The notes under the pieces were generated by a model. That model was not told where the DNA came from. It made no database searches and was given only the letters and a program-made list of their open reading frames with translations. Of a DNA stretch of 64,000 nucleotides, positions 20,936-33,011 are shown piece after piece. Origin of the DNA: Ophiobolus disseminans (lineage: Eukaryota; Ascomycota; Dothideomycetes; Pleosporales; Phaeosphaeriaceae); contig MU006220.1 in the NCBI GenBank assembly GCA_010093685.1, positions 1,538,466 through 1,602,465 of the forward strand, in the 5' to 3' direction. A program made the translations under genes and the position numbers. Every line of letters starts with the position of its first letter. Position 1 is the stretch's first letter.

Positions 20936-23675
20936 ATGCCAGGGTGCGCTATGGATCACAGTCAGGCAAGCGCTATCACTACGAAGCGCTCAACAGCAGC
21001 CAGCAGAGGCACGCTTCAACCTTTCATCAAAGATGAAAATGAGAACACGCTTGGCGATAATGATTACGACGAGGACACGTACAGACCACGGCCGCAGCTG
21101 CCAAAGCCGTTCGTAGTCATGCGAAGCCTGGCGCATCTTATAAGTAGGTGAGAGAATGGGACACGCGCAGACCAAAACTAAAACAGATATAGGAGACCTC
21201 GATACTGGCCTCATCGATGTCGATCCGGAATACCAGCGAGAGGTTGTATGGACAGGTGAATATGATTGAGCATCATTCCTGCAACCAAACGGCTCTAACA
21301 TTCACATCTAGCTGACCGAATGACGGGTCTTATCAACTCATTGATGGGTAAGGTCTATCCAACATCAAAAGGCCCAAATCAGCCACTTACTTCATTACAG
21401 AAAACTTTTACATACCGCCAATAATACTCAACAAGAAGGCGCTTTCAAAACAATCACCAGACATGCCCAGCACGATACATGTCTGCGTTGATGGAAAGCA
21501 ACGCTTGTCTTCAGTACGAGCTTTTGTCAAAGGTGTAAGTAGCGTTTTAACCACTTTCACGGAAGATAGAAGCTGATCTCCAACCTATAGATGATACCAT
21601 GTCTTGATCACCGGGGTGAAAAATGGTGAGTATTGGCTTCTGCTCATGACCAAATCACAACTAAACAGCGCAGGTTCTTCTGCGAAACACCCATAAGCCG
21701 ACGCAAGAAGGTTCTCTCCGAAGACGCACAGAAGAAATTTCTAGCAAAAGAATTTGTTTCTTTTGAATTCAAAGATCTGTCACAGGAGCAGGAAGAGGAT
21801 CTTTTCGCAAGAGTGCAGATGGGGGTGCAGCTCAGTCTGGCGGAAAAGATGCGTGCGTCGACTGGCCCTTGGCAAGAGTTGGCAAGACTGTTTGTGGAAG
21901 ACTTTCCCATTGTTTACTCGCTCATGAAGGATCGTGCACGTGCCAAAGACTTCCAGCTCACACTATCTTGCTTCAGTCAGATTGTGGAAGTTATGCACCC
22001 CACAGCAGCGGACGGAATCCCAATATTAAAGACAGGCCACACCTCACTTCCCAAGTTGCTAAACAACAAGGGAGCGGTCGATGATGGTATCAAATCTCAT
22101 CTTGCTAGCGTATGGAGCACCTTCAAAGATCTAGTCGAGCAGGACTCTAACACTTTCACCAACGCCAACAAATACCTGCGAGGTGTGCAGACGTTTGCGC
22201 CTGTCGAAATGGTCGGTGTCACTGTCCTGATCTCGATGTATGCCGAAACCCGAAACCAGCAGTTACTCCTAGGCGACATTAGAGGCATGCGAGAGGCCAT
22301 TCGAGAGCATTTTGTCGACATCCGAACGAATAACTCTCTTTGGAAATTTATTTGGGAGTATCTTGAGGATCTCGAGACTACAAGAGGCGCTGTGGATGGG
22401 AGCACGGTAACACGCGGAATCGTGCAACCTGCAAAGCCGAGTGCTAGCGATACAGATTCGGCAGCACGCTCACCCACGAGCCCGGCTCCGAAAGTGGGAG
22501 CGAAGAGAGCAAGGCCCACTGCGAAGACGAAGCCGTCGAGCATCCTACCACCCCAGCTACCATTCACTATCAAGAAGGAGGAGGGAACTCCGAAAAGTAC
22601 AGAAGGACCATCTCAGCCGAAACGCCGACGTACGGACCCTAGCCCATTAAGTCCTCCAGCTTCAGATGTGGAGCGGGCTACTAGCGGAACTTTCAGTACA
22701 GCCCTCTCATTAAATCAGTTCATATCACCGCCACCTCGACTCTCAGAGTTTGTAGCTGCGCAACCTCAATACCCACCTAGGTCAACCCATGCAATGGCAA
22801 CGTCCGTTGCTTCACCCCGTTCATCAGTGCCGCCACAACCTCTACCTACAGCAACGGCAGTCCATACAAATGCGGCGACCGTACCACGGCAGATGAAGTC
22901 TCCGGTTTCAAAACGTCCATGCAACTCGCCTCATGCCTCTGTGCAAACAGTGCCATTGCCGGCAGGCCTCAGTTCTCGAACTCCCTCTTCTGCCCCTCCC
23001 ATTTCTGCAGCAGCGCTTCAAAGTCACGGCCTCGGGCAAATCATTTCCCCATCAAGGCATGCGTTAATGGCTTCCTCGGTATCTGTAGCTCCTATGCAAC
23101 AGCTTCCGCCTGCGAATAACCTCTCCAATAGCGGATCTGATGGGACAGCTTCGACGATGCCGTCTGTACATGCTTCGTCGCAAGGGCGCCGAAATCATGG
23201 TAGTCCAGCACTACGTGCCGGACTCGGTGCTTTTGCACCACGATATACAGAACAACAATGGGCAGGCGAGGTTCGGTCTGCCTCCCCTCAATCCATGCCA
23301 ACATCAACTGCGCCTCCATCAAAACCTCAACCAGTACGGAAGCCTGTCAAAGCACGCCAGCGCCCAACACCTGCTCAGTACGATGGTGCAATCGATCTCA
23401 CCAGCGACGATGAGCACGATCTGCCAAAAAACGTTGAGCAGGAGCGACTGGACCTTCTCTCTGCGTTCAAAGCAAAGGCTCTGGCGGCAAAGCAAGCACA
23501 GACACAATCAGCACCTACGATCACAACTACAGCTGCAGCCCAGGAACTGACGTTGGGAGCGCCACGAGGATCCGCGCTCAAACCAAGGAATGCCGCGCAA
23601 AATATAACCGTGCGGGAGAACAACCCGTATGCGAGGTATAAGAGGGCTGGACATCCTGGACCTTCTGGGGCTTGA
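20936..23675 (+). CDS. DUF262-domain protein with long disordered C-terminal tail
   Basis: A protein of about 825 residues with an N-terminal DUF262 (ParB/Srx-like, GmrSD-N type) domain. Exons are 20936-21143, 21193-21255, 21312-21347, 21401-21534, 21591-21625 and 21674-23675; exon 2 may instead start at 21187, adding two residues in frame. The domain runs from about residue 65: DPEYQREVVW (79-88), DRMTGLINSLMENFYIPPII, then the signature DGKQRLSSVRAF (Asp about 133). In bacteria this signature is DGQQRL and belongs to nucleases or restriction-type enzymes. Residues about 200-380 form an alpha-helical part with SLAEKMRAS. The C-terminal ~450 residues are Ser/Pro/Ala-rich with basic clusters (KRRRTD) and an acidic motif IDLTSDDEHD resembling a SUMO-interacting motif. 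A nuclear role is inferred; the substrate is unknown. Confidence 0.88.
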
Positions 23676-24355
23676 TTTTGAATGGCGGCTATATATTATT
23701 CATATTTCTTACATATTTTGACGCATCATAGCATCACATCAGCGTTTGAGTGGGGATGGTTTGAAGCATTGCGTGCAGGCTTTTTTCGGGTGAGGAAAAT
23801 AGCATAGCGACTGCGGAAATATGACGAAAAGTCGTTTCCGTGAGGCTTTAGGTGTGGTTTAAAGTTTAATACTATTACTACAAATTCAAATTTCTTCGCT
23901 GAAGACACCTTTTCTATGTGGTACTTGATCGACATGTTGACAATCGCTAGCGCGGCGTGTGTTACCATTGAACACCAATCTTCATTCTTCGACAACGAAG
24001 CTCGTATCTACTCGACTCTTTGCACCTAAGCCTACTGCATTTCACTGATTCCGCTCTTGAATTGCGAGACTCCAGACTGCTTGTGTAGTGTGTCCGGTAA
24101 ATGACATCATGCCGCCGTCGCGACTCCAACCCCACCGAAGCGCGTCCACTCCATCCTGCTGGAGCCACGCTATACATCTCTATCCAACATCATGACCTTA
24201 CAATTCGCAATACTTACCACTTCTCCACGCGGCTAATCATATGACCTATTTGAGCTACGGAAATCTGTATACTGGCGAACCCGGCCTCGGCTTTTGCGAA
24301 TAATCGAGGCAGGCTTCATATCAACAACACCACAACATCAGCCACCGCAATCACA
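23676..24355. other. Intergenic between DUF262 gene and SDR gene
   Basis: About 680 bp, AT-richer just after the DUF262 stop. No gene or clear repeat is seen. Confidence 0.5.
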
Positions 24356-25454
24356 ATGTTAATCATGGACAAGATTCGCTACACACTCCACCAATTCCTC
24401 GATTTGTTCGTCACCCTAGCACTCGTCGCCTCCAGCATCGGTCCCGCAGAGTTAAAAGACTGGATCACCCACATGGGCCAAAGCATCAACTTCAACCCAT
24501 CAACAGATATCGGCAGCCTCGAAGGCAAAGTCATACTCGTCACAGGCGGTACGCATCCCCAAAATATCCCCAATCTCCACCCTCAGATTTAACTCCACCC
24601 CAGGCAACGCAGGCCTCGGCCTCCAAACAATCCGCAACCTATGCACCCACGCCCCAACACGCATCTACCTCGCCGCCCGCACCCCCTCCAAAGCCTCCGC
24701 CGCCATAAAAGCCCTCCGCATCTCCCTCCCGCACGCCTGCGAAATAATACACCTCCCCCTCGATCTCTCGTCCTTCCCCTCCATACGCGCCGCAGCAACG
24801 ACTTTCCTCGCGCGCGAATCACGCCTGGATATATTGATCAACAACGCCGGCGTCCTCGCCCTGCCCTACGCCACCACACCCGACGGATATGAAATCCAAT
24901 TCGGCACAAACCACTTGGGCCACGCGTTGTTTACAAAATTGCTCTTACCAGCGCTGCTGGCGGCGCAGGATGCGCGTGTAGTGACAGTGAGTAGCATCGG
25001 GCATAATCTCACACCACGGGGTGGAGTAATGCTGGATCAATCCGCGCTGAGAGAGCAACACACGTGGCGCCGCTACGGCAATAGTAAACTCGCAAACATT
25101 CTCTGGACGAAGCAGCTCGCAGCGCGGTACCCAGGTTTAACATGCGTGTCGCTGCATCCGGGCGTGATCGTGACGGATATATACGCGAGCGTAGCGCAGA
25201 ACGTAGTTGCGCGGGCAGCGCTGTGGGTGTTTAGTTTGCTGGCGGCTGTGCTTCCTGGGTGTTTTGCGAGTGTGGAGGGGGGCGCGAAGTGTCAGACGTG
25301 GGCTGCTACTGTGGGGAAGGGGGAGTTGGAGAGTGGGGGGTATTATAGGCCGATTGGGGTGAGGAGTAGGGGGAGTAGGTGCGCGGGGGATGAGGGGTTG
25401 GGGAAGAAGTTGTGGGAGTGGACGGAGGGAGAGTTTGAGAGGTGTGGGTATTGA
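24356..25454 (+). CDS. Short-chain dehydrogenase/reductase (retinol-dehydrogenase/WWOX-like)
   Basis: A 347-residue classical SDR that uses NAD(P)H. Exons are 24356-24548 and 24604-25454; the intron splits the glycine-rich motif. The nucleotide motif reads VTGG|NAGLG (residues 62-70). NNAGVL lies at 144-149, the catalytic Ser at about 194-195 (VTVSSIGHN), and the active-site pair in RYGNSKLAN (Tyr222, Lys226). A hydrophobic N-terminal segment (FVTLALVASSIGPA) could anchor it to a membrane. A second in-frame ATG is 6 bases in. Substrate is unknown; the arrangement resembles fungal retinol-dehydrogenase-like SDRs. Confidence 0.92.
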
Positions 25455-25563
25455 AGTGGAGAGATGTTTGGTTGAAGTTTATGATATTGACGTGACTTGT
25501 GAGCTATTAATTGATGCTAGTCCTACTTGCTAAGGAATACGGCCATGTCCCGCTGTCATTCCC

Positions 25564-27359
25564 TTATTGATGCAAGAAAGTTATCCCCTCCGCCTGGTCT
25601 GCATCCACTCCACACAACTGTCTAAAATCTCCCACCTCCTCGCCCCTCCTCTTCGTCCTCGCCGCAAACTGCCCGAGCGGACAACTTCTTCCAGGCCCAC
25701 TCTGACAATCCGGCAGCGCCGTAATCCCATCATTGATGTTCAGCCTCACAAACTTCTCCTCACCATCCACGCCCTTCTTCCGACAAGACAACAGCTCAAA
25801 GATAATCCTTCCACCCATCGGACAAACCTGACTCTTACGCCACTTCCTCTGGTGCTCGATATGCGTAATCGGCAGATGGACTTCATCGTTGATGATATCT
25901 AACGCAGTGATCATCGGCGCAATATCGCCATCGTGCACGAAGCTGAAGAACAGCGGTCCCGCACCAGGGCCCTCAAGTAGCAGGTTGGTCGTCGCATTGA
26001 GCCACAGCCAGCCCATGCTCGCCGCATATTTCTGACCAGGTCCAGCGCGATAGTAATGCAGCACGTCGCGCGCATACTCGAAGCTCAGGAACTCGTCTTG
26101 CGTGAAGACGTCGCACCAGTCGCTGCGGCCGCGCACCGTCGTCTCGAAGCCGCACATTTCTTGCATGTGGTATATCTCCTTGTCTGTGAAGCTCATGCCC
26201 GTGTGGTCAAGGAGGCGTGCGCGAATAGGGGGCATGTACGACGCGACATACGCAGCCATAAGATCGTAGCCTTTCTTCTGGCCTTCCTTTCTGTCCTTTT
26301 TGTTGTTCAAACATGTTCGGCCGGGTGTGAGGGTATCGGCGGCGAGGGTACGGTTCTCGGAGATGACCTGGAGGGTTGCGGTGTTGTTGGGCTGGTAGTC
26401 GATACCGAAGAAGCCGAGAGCGAAGGTTCGTGCGGTTTCGATGACGCGCTGCGAGTCGCTGGCCCAGAACGTGGTAGGACGGGTGGACAAGAGGGCTTTT
26501 GTCAGGAGGTGGTTGTAGCGAGTGCGCAGGCGGACACCGGTGGTGAAGGAGCCTAGAGAGCCAGAAAATGGCCCGGTGCTGGTCAACTGTTCGAGGCTCT
26601 CATCTTTAACCTACATGTTAGTATAGCCCTCCAACGTTCAGATGATGAGAAAGCAGAAAGAAAGAGATTAAAACTTTCCACAGGCGAAGAGAGGAAAGGG
26701 GCTAGCTCTACAGTCGAAGAAAAAGCTCACCTGTGGACCAAAAGAGTTCCCAGTTGTTGAAGAAGGCGAGATTACTGTCGAACGTCTTGGGGCTTTGCCT
26801 CATGCGCTCGACAACTGCTTTTTGACCTGTACTTACCGTGAGTTACATTGTCAGACATGAACCTGGTATAAACCTACCATTGCCGGCGCTCTTGGTCGGA
26901 TATCTCTCAGCATGTCTAGACATCTTCACAGATCAACGCGTCAGCCAATTGCTCCAATATGCAGCCAGAGGCACACACCATGTGCACCTGCTCGACTTCA
27001 CAGCCTTCAGGAACAGCAATGCCGCCAGGAATGACATCGATGACCTTTTCGACCCATGGTCCGTTGCCTCCCAGATGGTATAGAATGTTCCAATCGTTTG
27101 TGATAGCTCCTGCTCCTTGCTTGTGTTCAGCGAGCGTGCCGTTGGTTCGCTGCGGATGCCACCAGCTGCTCCAGCTCGAGTGATGAGGCTTGCCAGCGCA
27201 TTCGTATGTGAAGTATCCCGAGTGGAGATTGCCGGTATCGGAGGAGCATGTCTGTGGACATAATGAAGAATGGAACGAAGGGTATTTCAGATACACTCCG
27301 CCAACGATGGCTATAACGGGGATAATAGCAGAGGACGCGATTGTGCGGGTAGAAGGCAT
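25564..27359 (-). CDS. Histidine acid phosphatase (phytase/acid phosphatase type)
   Basis: A 520-residue branch-2 histidine phosphatase, probably a membrane-anchored or secreted phosphomonoesterase. Exons are 27359-26979, 26923-26878, 26826-26731 and 26603-25564. A signal-anchor lies near residues 9-25 (SAIIPVIAIVGGVYL). The catalytic motif SRHAERYPT (His131) is split from QVHM by intron 1. WASDSQRVIETARTF and the proton-donor motif FVHDGDI (His398, Asp399) follow. Cys residues are numerous, suggesting disulfides. For intron 3, the acceptor GTTAAAG rather than the nearer ATGTAG keeps the frame. The RHxxRxP motif has Ala where many phytases have Gly. It is divergent from the FMN oxidase, sharing about 500 bp. 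Confidence 0.9.
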
Positions 27360-27864
27360 TTCAACGTCGTTTCGAGGGTTGGTTCTGAAGCGTCAAAGAC
27401 ACAGCCGACTTTTCTCGAAGACATCGCGCGCGTGGGGCAGTTGTTTGACGACGAAACGAGGAAGGCGGTGTGGGTCAATCGCAAATGCAGACGAAGACAG
27501 CTGTTCCTGCCAAGACAACGCTTGACTGGTGCTTCATATTTGGTATGTGCAAAGTAAGGCGCGACCTCATAGATTGGTGGTGTTCAATTGAGGGACTGCA
27601 GAAGGACAACGTCGCGAAAAGAGGTTGGAGGAGTCGCGAATCGTCATCGTGCCTCGGCTCGGACGCGTCTCCCTCCGCCTCCACTTCCCCCACAAAGATC
27701 GGCCAGCAACACCACTCCATCTCTCTAGCTGCAGCTGTCGTCCCAAAGTTCAGGAGAAACAAGTCCCACTAGGACCCACTTGCACATAATTACATTCAAT
27801 CGTACAATCGATAGCTTCACATATTTGGACACATTGCCCAAGCCGTTCAAAGCTGTCACCCAGC
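27360..27864. promoter_or_regulatory. Shared divergent promoter region (phosphatase minus / FMN oxidase plus)
   Basis: About 505 bp between two start codons pointing outward. ATTGG (CCAAT on minus) occurs near 27575. Open frames here on both strands look like chance. Regulatory function is inferred from position only. Confidence 0.4.
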
Positions 27865-29249
27865 ATGTCGGACTCGGACTACAAACCAACGCAATACTAC
27901 GAACCAGACCCAGAGTCATACGTCCAATACCAGCGGGAAATCTACGGCAGCTTGCGCAAGCCAACATACTCCACCAAGCCTTCTCAATGGGAAGCTGCAG
28001 CAAGAGCAGCGATTCCAGAACCTAACTTCCTCTATGTCTTCGGCGCAGCGAGCAGTGAATCAACACACCGAGCAAACCTCTCAGCATTCGACCGTTACCG
28101 CCTCCGCCCATGGATGCTCGTCCAAGCCACACGACGAGACATGTCCATCGAGCTCTTCGGCCAAAGATACCGCAGTCCCCTACTCGTAGCCCCAATTGGC
28201 GTGCAGGAGATAGTCCACCCAGATGGCGAAGAAGCAACAGCACGAGCCTGCGCATCCGTCAAGGTCCCCATGATCCTATCAACAGCCGCTACAAGATCGA
28301 TAGAGCAAGTCGCCACGGCCAACGGCGACGGCGACCGATGGTACCAGCTATACTGGCCCAAACCCCAAGCCGAAGAATTCACAGCCAGTCTACTGAGTCG
28401 CGCGAAAGCAAACGGCTATAAAGTCCTCGTCGTAACCCTCGACACTTTCATGATCGGCTACCGACCCAACGACCTCGACGAGTCCTGTACGTATCCCCAC
28501 ATACTTACTTCGTACACCCACCACATCCTAACACCCCTCCAGACCTCCCCTTCGTCTACGGCCAAGGCTGCCAAGTCGGCTTCTCCGACCCCGTCTTCCA
28601 GCGCATGTACGCCTCCTCCCTCGCCGCCGACACCCGCACCACCGCCCAAAAAGCCGCCGAAATATGGCAAATACTCAAGCGGCCCGGCAGCGTCTCCGGC
28701 GCCTTCAAAGTCCTGACCCACGCATCCGTCATGAAGAAAGCAATGTTCTTCACCTCGCTCGTCGCATCCGGACATTACCGCGATTGGAGCGACCTCGCTA
28801 CGCTGCGCAAGTACTGGGACGGCCCGATTGTGCTCAAGGGTATTCAGACGACGGAAGACGCGCATAGGGCGATCGAACATGGGATGGACGGTATAATCGT
28901 ATCCAACCACGGTGGGCGGCAATTAGACGGCGCGATTTCGTCGCTCGATGCACTAGCGGAGATTGGCGCAGATGAGAAGGTCAAGAGTTCAGGCTTGACG
29001 CTACTATTCGACAGCGGTATTCGGACTGGATCGGACGTTCTCAAGGCTCTTGCGCTGGGCGCGAAGGCGGTGTTGATAGGCAGGCCGTATGTTTACGGCC
29101 TGGCTATGGGTGGGGAGGAGGGTGTGAAGCATGTACTGAATTGTTTGCTTGCGGATACGGATTGTTCGCTGGCAAATTTGGGGAAGAAGAGTGTTGCAGA
29201 GATTGGGCGGGGGGATTTGAGGGTTGTGCAGGGGTTGGCGAAGTTGTGA
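27865..29249 (+). CDS. FMN-dependent 2-hydroxy-acid oxidase/dehydrogenase (lactate 2-monooxygenase-like)
   Basis: A 442-residue TIM-barrel flavoenzyme of the FMN-dependent alpha-hydroxy-acid dehydrogenase family, oxidising 2-hydroxy acids such as lactate. Exons are 27865-28486 and 28543-29249 (intron GTACGT..CTCCAG). Key parts are LLVAPIGVQEIVHPDGE, MILSTAATRSIEQVA, YQLYWPK and the FMN/substrate motif VSNHGGRQLDGA with His330 and Arg333. The C-terminal phosphate-binding region DSGIRTGSDVLKALALGAKA follows. No N-terminal cytochrome b5 domain is present, so it is not a flavocytochrome b2. YGQGCQVGFSDPVF between the barrel halves resembles lactate 2-monooxygenases. Confidence 0.93.
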
Positions 29250-29834
29250 GGGTGGTTGGTGGGGTGTATAGTAGAGCGAATGCATTGGTACGTTGAACTA
29301 TTGTCGATTGTGTGAAGTGTCGCAGTGGTTGGGTGACTTTTGATATGGCTCTAGGAGCCTAAAAGTACCTTTCCCTTTCTTTCGGGGCCTATGTGATTGG
29401 GCGTTGTTGCGAGCTACTAAAGCCTGATAATGTCGAGTGTTGAGGGCAAGGGCTGAGTGTTGTGCGAAAGAGTTGAACAAAAAACTCAAGAGTTGTGTAC
29501 GCAGGAGCTCGTATCTGGTGACGCACCAATGTTAATATATTAGATTAGGTACTAGCACACAGCAAGCTATCTACTCTTGTATCTTTATTAATTTTTTCTT
29601 GAAATCCTGATAGTGTTATGAGGATAGACTGGCTGCCAGTTCAAGATTCAAGTGAAAGGGTATAAGAGTACATTATGATAGGTCTAGTGCTAGACCATGT
29701 CTTGTAGTACCCACTCGTTCCGTCTTGTTCATATTCCATTCTGAGCGCCATCTATGCAGCCCACCATGAAGAACAATCTCAGATCCGACTCCACATATCA
29801 GAGACATGTTAGATGACTCCGCCTCGTCGCTGAT
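29250..29834. other. Convergent 3' intergenic region
   Basis: About 585 bp between the converging FMN oxidase and BYS1-like genes, AT-rich around 29530-29690. No gene is seen. Confidence 0.5.
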
Positions 29835-30560
29835 TTAGTCCTCTACAAATGGCAGCTCATCGATGGTCTGAGCAGTGCTCATCATCTCATTTGTCCAGGG
29901 GATTGATCCAGGGTCGCCGGCACACAGCCAGCCAAACATGTTGCCAACCGTCAAGCAGTCGGTCTGGACAGGGTAGTCGCAAGCGCTGCCATTGTTACCG
30001 GGAAAGCAGTGAAGCTTAGGGCAGCTAAGGGGCCCCGAGATCTCGCGGCTGACGTCGGTGAATGGGTTGCCGTCGATGCTGCTCAAGTTGTACCACATCT
30101 TGTTGTTCTCGCGGGCCCAATTGAACTCGAACTGGTAAACACGGCCGCCTGGGACGCGCGCGACCTTGACTAGGAACATATCTTAGTAAGCATGCTCAGG
30201 TGGGCCGGCATACGAGATGACTTACTGCTGTGACCGCAGCTATCCTGGCGGATGGGAAATAGGGATTGGAGCGAGTGGCCGGGATTGAGGATGCGCTGCC
30301 TGGTCTCGCCGAAGTCGGGGCATCGCTCACCAGGTCGGGAACCTGGTCCCCATGCGACGACCGAGTTGACATAGACGGGAAACCTGCACAAGTTGCGCGT
30401 GTAGAAGCTTGGAGGGTTGCTGGGAGAGTTGGAAGGGCCACTAGGTGCCGCAGTAACGCAGACGAGGACCATGAGCAGAGCTAGGTAATATCATCAGAAT
30501 ACGTGATTATCGGAGGAGTGGAAAACCCTTACCGCCCATGATGGCCATCAAGGATCGCAT
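29835..30560 (-). CDS. Secreted cysteine-rich protein, BYS1/thaumatin-like
   Basis: A 205-residue secreted protein resembling the BYS1 (Blastomyces yeast-phase-specific) / thaumatin-like group. Exons are 30560-30533, 30480-30226 and 30169-29835. A signal peptide is encoded across intron 1 (MRSLMAIMGA|LLMVLVCVTAAP). The mature part starts with Ser/Pro-rich sequence, then RNLCRFPVYVNSVVAWGP, typical of the first strand. GGRVYQFEFNWARENNKMWY, SSIDGNPFTD and a cysteine-rich stretch (CPKLHCFPGNNGSACDY) follow. No transmembrane segment or GPI signal is evident. In plant-associated fungi such proteins are candidate effectors, but that is inference; function is unknown. Confidence 0.8.
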
Positions 30561-31696
30561 GTTGAGGATGAGCTTGGTGATCTGCCTGTAGAGAACGATC
30601 GAGGCCGAGGTTGGAGTGGGAAGATTGGAGTGTCGAAAGTGTTGAGTATAGTCAGGATGCTGTTTTCGAAGTAGTTGTGGAAGTGGATGGTAGGAAACTT
30701 GGACTGAGCAGCCGGGGAGACGCTTATGTATGCTCAGCCGTCCACTGATTGCTCACTGACTCTCATCGCCTCATTACCTCACCACAAGCCTGAGGGTGAT
30801 GGCGAGCAATCGGAAACGTTGGACTGAGCGGCCCTCGGTGCGAAATCGGTCCCAACTGGAACAAAATCACACTGTCTGGGGGACTCGGGGAGATAGCGGG
30901 AAATGACCGACGTTCGGATTGGGTGGGCAACAGGAGGTGAAGGAGACGCACAATAGTAGGATAAAGACTTGACCAGAGACGGGCGATTGAGTGAAACGAA
31001 GGAAATTGCTTGAAACAGCGTGACAGAAGCTATGAAAAAGGTGAGTGTTTGTTGACCGGTCTAAAATCGGTTCCTTCCGTGACAAGGTTCAGTTCCACGT
31101 GTGGAACTCGGTGGATTATCCCGAGCTGGAGCAGAAGGCAATTACGGAAGGAAAGAGATAGTTTCAGAGCTGAAGATGGAAGGTAATAATCGAATGATAG
31201 ATCACTCATCCCCTGAAGGCAACGGGTGAACACGGCAAAGTCCACGCACACGGTAATTCCATGGGTCCACTCTGCTGTGCAGTGCCTGGCAGGACTCCTG
31301 TAACATATGCGAGCACAAGCTCAAGTCGCTGTCAGAGTATAGCTCATGATCTTCTCCGGCGAGCGCGAGGTAGCAAGGCCAGGTGGCTAGGTAATCGCTC
31401 TGCTCACGAGCATGTACGCAAACGATGTCGTACTTGAGTTTGGAGGCCGTACGTGTGATGGCAATCGCTTATCCCATGGAAAGAGATCAAGATGCTTGGT
31501 GCATATGATATATATTGGTAAAATGTTGGTCGTATATCATGATGAGTGAGGAGCGCAGGCCCGGATGAAGGACGCTACACGTGAGCTCGCGATGACGCAA
31601 AACCAGTCTAATGGCAATGACGCGGGGAAAGTTGGTCCATGCTCCAGTCTTCGACGTCAGGCTGCGCGCTACGCTGGGAGACAAATACTCTTGCAA
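30561..31696. other. Divergent intergenic region (BYS1-like minus / Nudix plus)
   Basis: About 1.1 kb. A short direct repeat, GGAAAC(G)TTGGACTGAGC.GCC, occurs at about 30693-30713 and 30812-30833. An in-frame ATG at 31565 could extend the downstream Nudix gene. No other gene is supported. Confidence 0.45.
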
Positions 31697-32461
31697 ATGT
31701 ACAGAACACCAAAGCCTTTCTTCACGAGGCGCTTACTCACACTCTCTAGCCCCAGCAGATCAACTTTACAGCTCTGTCGCGCCTGGACATCGAACTTCGA
31801 CACACAATCAATACGTGCCTTCCACACCCCACTACACCTACAAGCAGCGTACAATATGCCGCAAGAACCAAAGATCATCAAGGTCGAAGAACTGCCCTCC
31901 ACCGAGGCCAAGTGGATCGAGTTCCAGAAGATCTCATGGCAGGACCAGACCGGCAAAGATCGCGTCTGGGAGGCCGCCGCGCGCAAGACTCGCGGAAAGG
32001 CTGGTGTTGACGCCGTCGCAATCACCACCATCATTCGTCACCCTAACCGAAAACCCTCCACGATCATCATCCTGCAATATCGCCCGCCTGTCGACGCCGT
32101 GTGTGTCGAGCTTCCCGCCGGTCTGGTCGACGAGAAGGAGACACCATCAGACGCGAGTGTACGAGAGCTGCACGAGGAAACTGGGTACAAAGGCAAGCTG
32201 TCGTTCATATCGCCCACGATAGTCTCAGATCCAGGACTGAGCACCGCAAACATGCAGCTCGCTATGGTCGAGGTCAACTTGAAGGAGGGCGACGAGGAGC
32301 CAGAGCAGGCGCTCGACGATGGAGAGTTCATCGAGCGGGTCGTCGTGCCTCTCGATGAGCTCTACGATCGGCTCGTCAAGTACGATCAGGAGGGCAAGAC
32401 CGTGGATGCGAGGCTCTGGCATTGGGCGGCTGGCTACCACGCTGCCAAGACGATGCTATAG
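31697..32461 (+). CDS. YSA1: Nudix hydrolase, ADP-ribose pyrophosphatase (YSA1-like)
   Basis: A Nudix hydrolase predicted to split ADP-ribose and related nucleoside diphosphate sugars. It is intronless. The chosen start gives 254 residues with an Arg/Ser-rich, acid-poor N-terminus (MYRTPKPFFTRRLLTLSS) like a mitochondrial presequence. Starting at 31856 (MPQEPKIIKVEE) gives a 201-residue cytosolic form closer to the usual family length, and both may be made. An ATG at 31565 is in frame but less convincing. The Nudix box fits GX5EX7REUXEEXGU exactly: GLVDEKETPSDASVRELHEE then TGY (142-164 of the long form). EEPEQALDDGEFIERVVVPL is typical of ADP-ribose hydrolases. Confidence 0.9.
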   Translation: MYRTPKPFFTRRLLTLSSPSRSTLQLCRAWTSNFDTQSIRAFHTPLHLQAAYNMPQEPKIIKVEELPSTEAKWIEFQKISWQDQTGKDRVWEAAARKTRGKAGVDAVAITTIIRHPNRKPSTIIILQYRPPVDAVCVELPAGLVDEKETPSDASVRELHEETGYKGKLSFISPTIVSDPGLSTANMQLAMVEVNLKEGDEEPEQALDDGEFIERVVVPLDELYDRLVKYDQEGKTVDARLWHWAAGYHAAKTML

Positions 32462-33011
32462 GGCGGGAGTTGGATGGGATGGTGTCTACATAACGCGATT
32501 GCGGTACGCCGCGTATGAGTAATTTGGAGATCGTATCACGACTTGCGAATCACGTTACGTACGATAAGTAACGCTGGATTTCAGCCATGATTCATCACGT
32601 CTAGCCTGAAACAAGATATGATACACAACAAAATGTCAAATAAGGTTTCAACTCCTCTTATACACGCCGCAGAACATTAATGAACGACTGTTATAGCTGA
32701 CCAGGATTTGTTTCTGAATGCCGAAGGTGGCGTTGGCCACACAACCCTGAGCGCCCACGTGGCACAGCCAGGCTCCAGTATGTTTCAGTCTTGCATCTCC
32801 AGTCTTACTTCCTCCGCCCTTCCCGGTGTACTCATCCTTTGCACTTCAGACCCATATCTTCGTCGCTCAAATGTTCTGGCATCTTACGCCCGATCAACTT
32901 AACCCGACGCGCACTTACTTTTAGCACTCTACTTCAGCAGTTCAATCTGCCCTGCTCGCTATACTACACCACGGCGAGAACATCTCACAAGGGCATCACT
33001 GGTTCAGCACC
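32462..33011. other. Intergenic between Nudix gene and F-box gene
   Basis: About 550 bp with no supported gene. Pyrimidine-rich sequence near 32800-32960 is likely the leader/promoter of the F-box gene. Confidence 0.5.
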
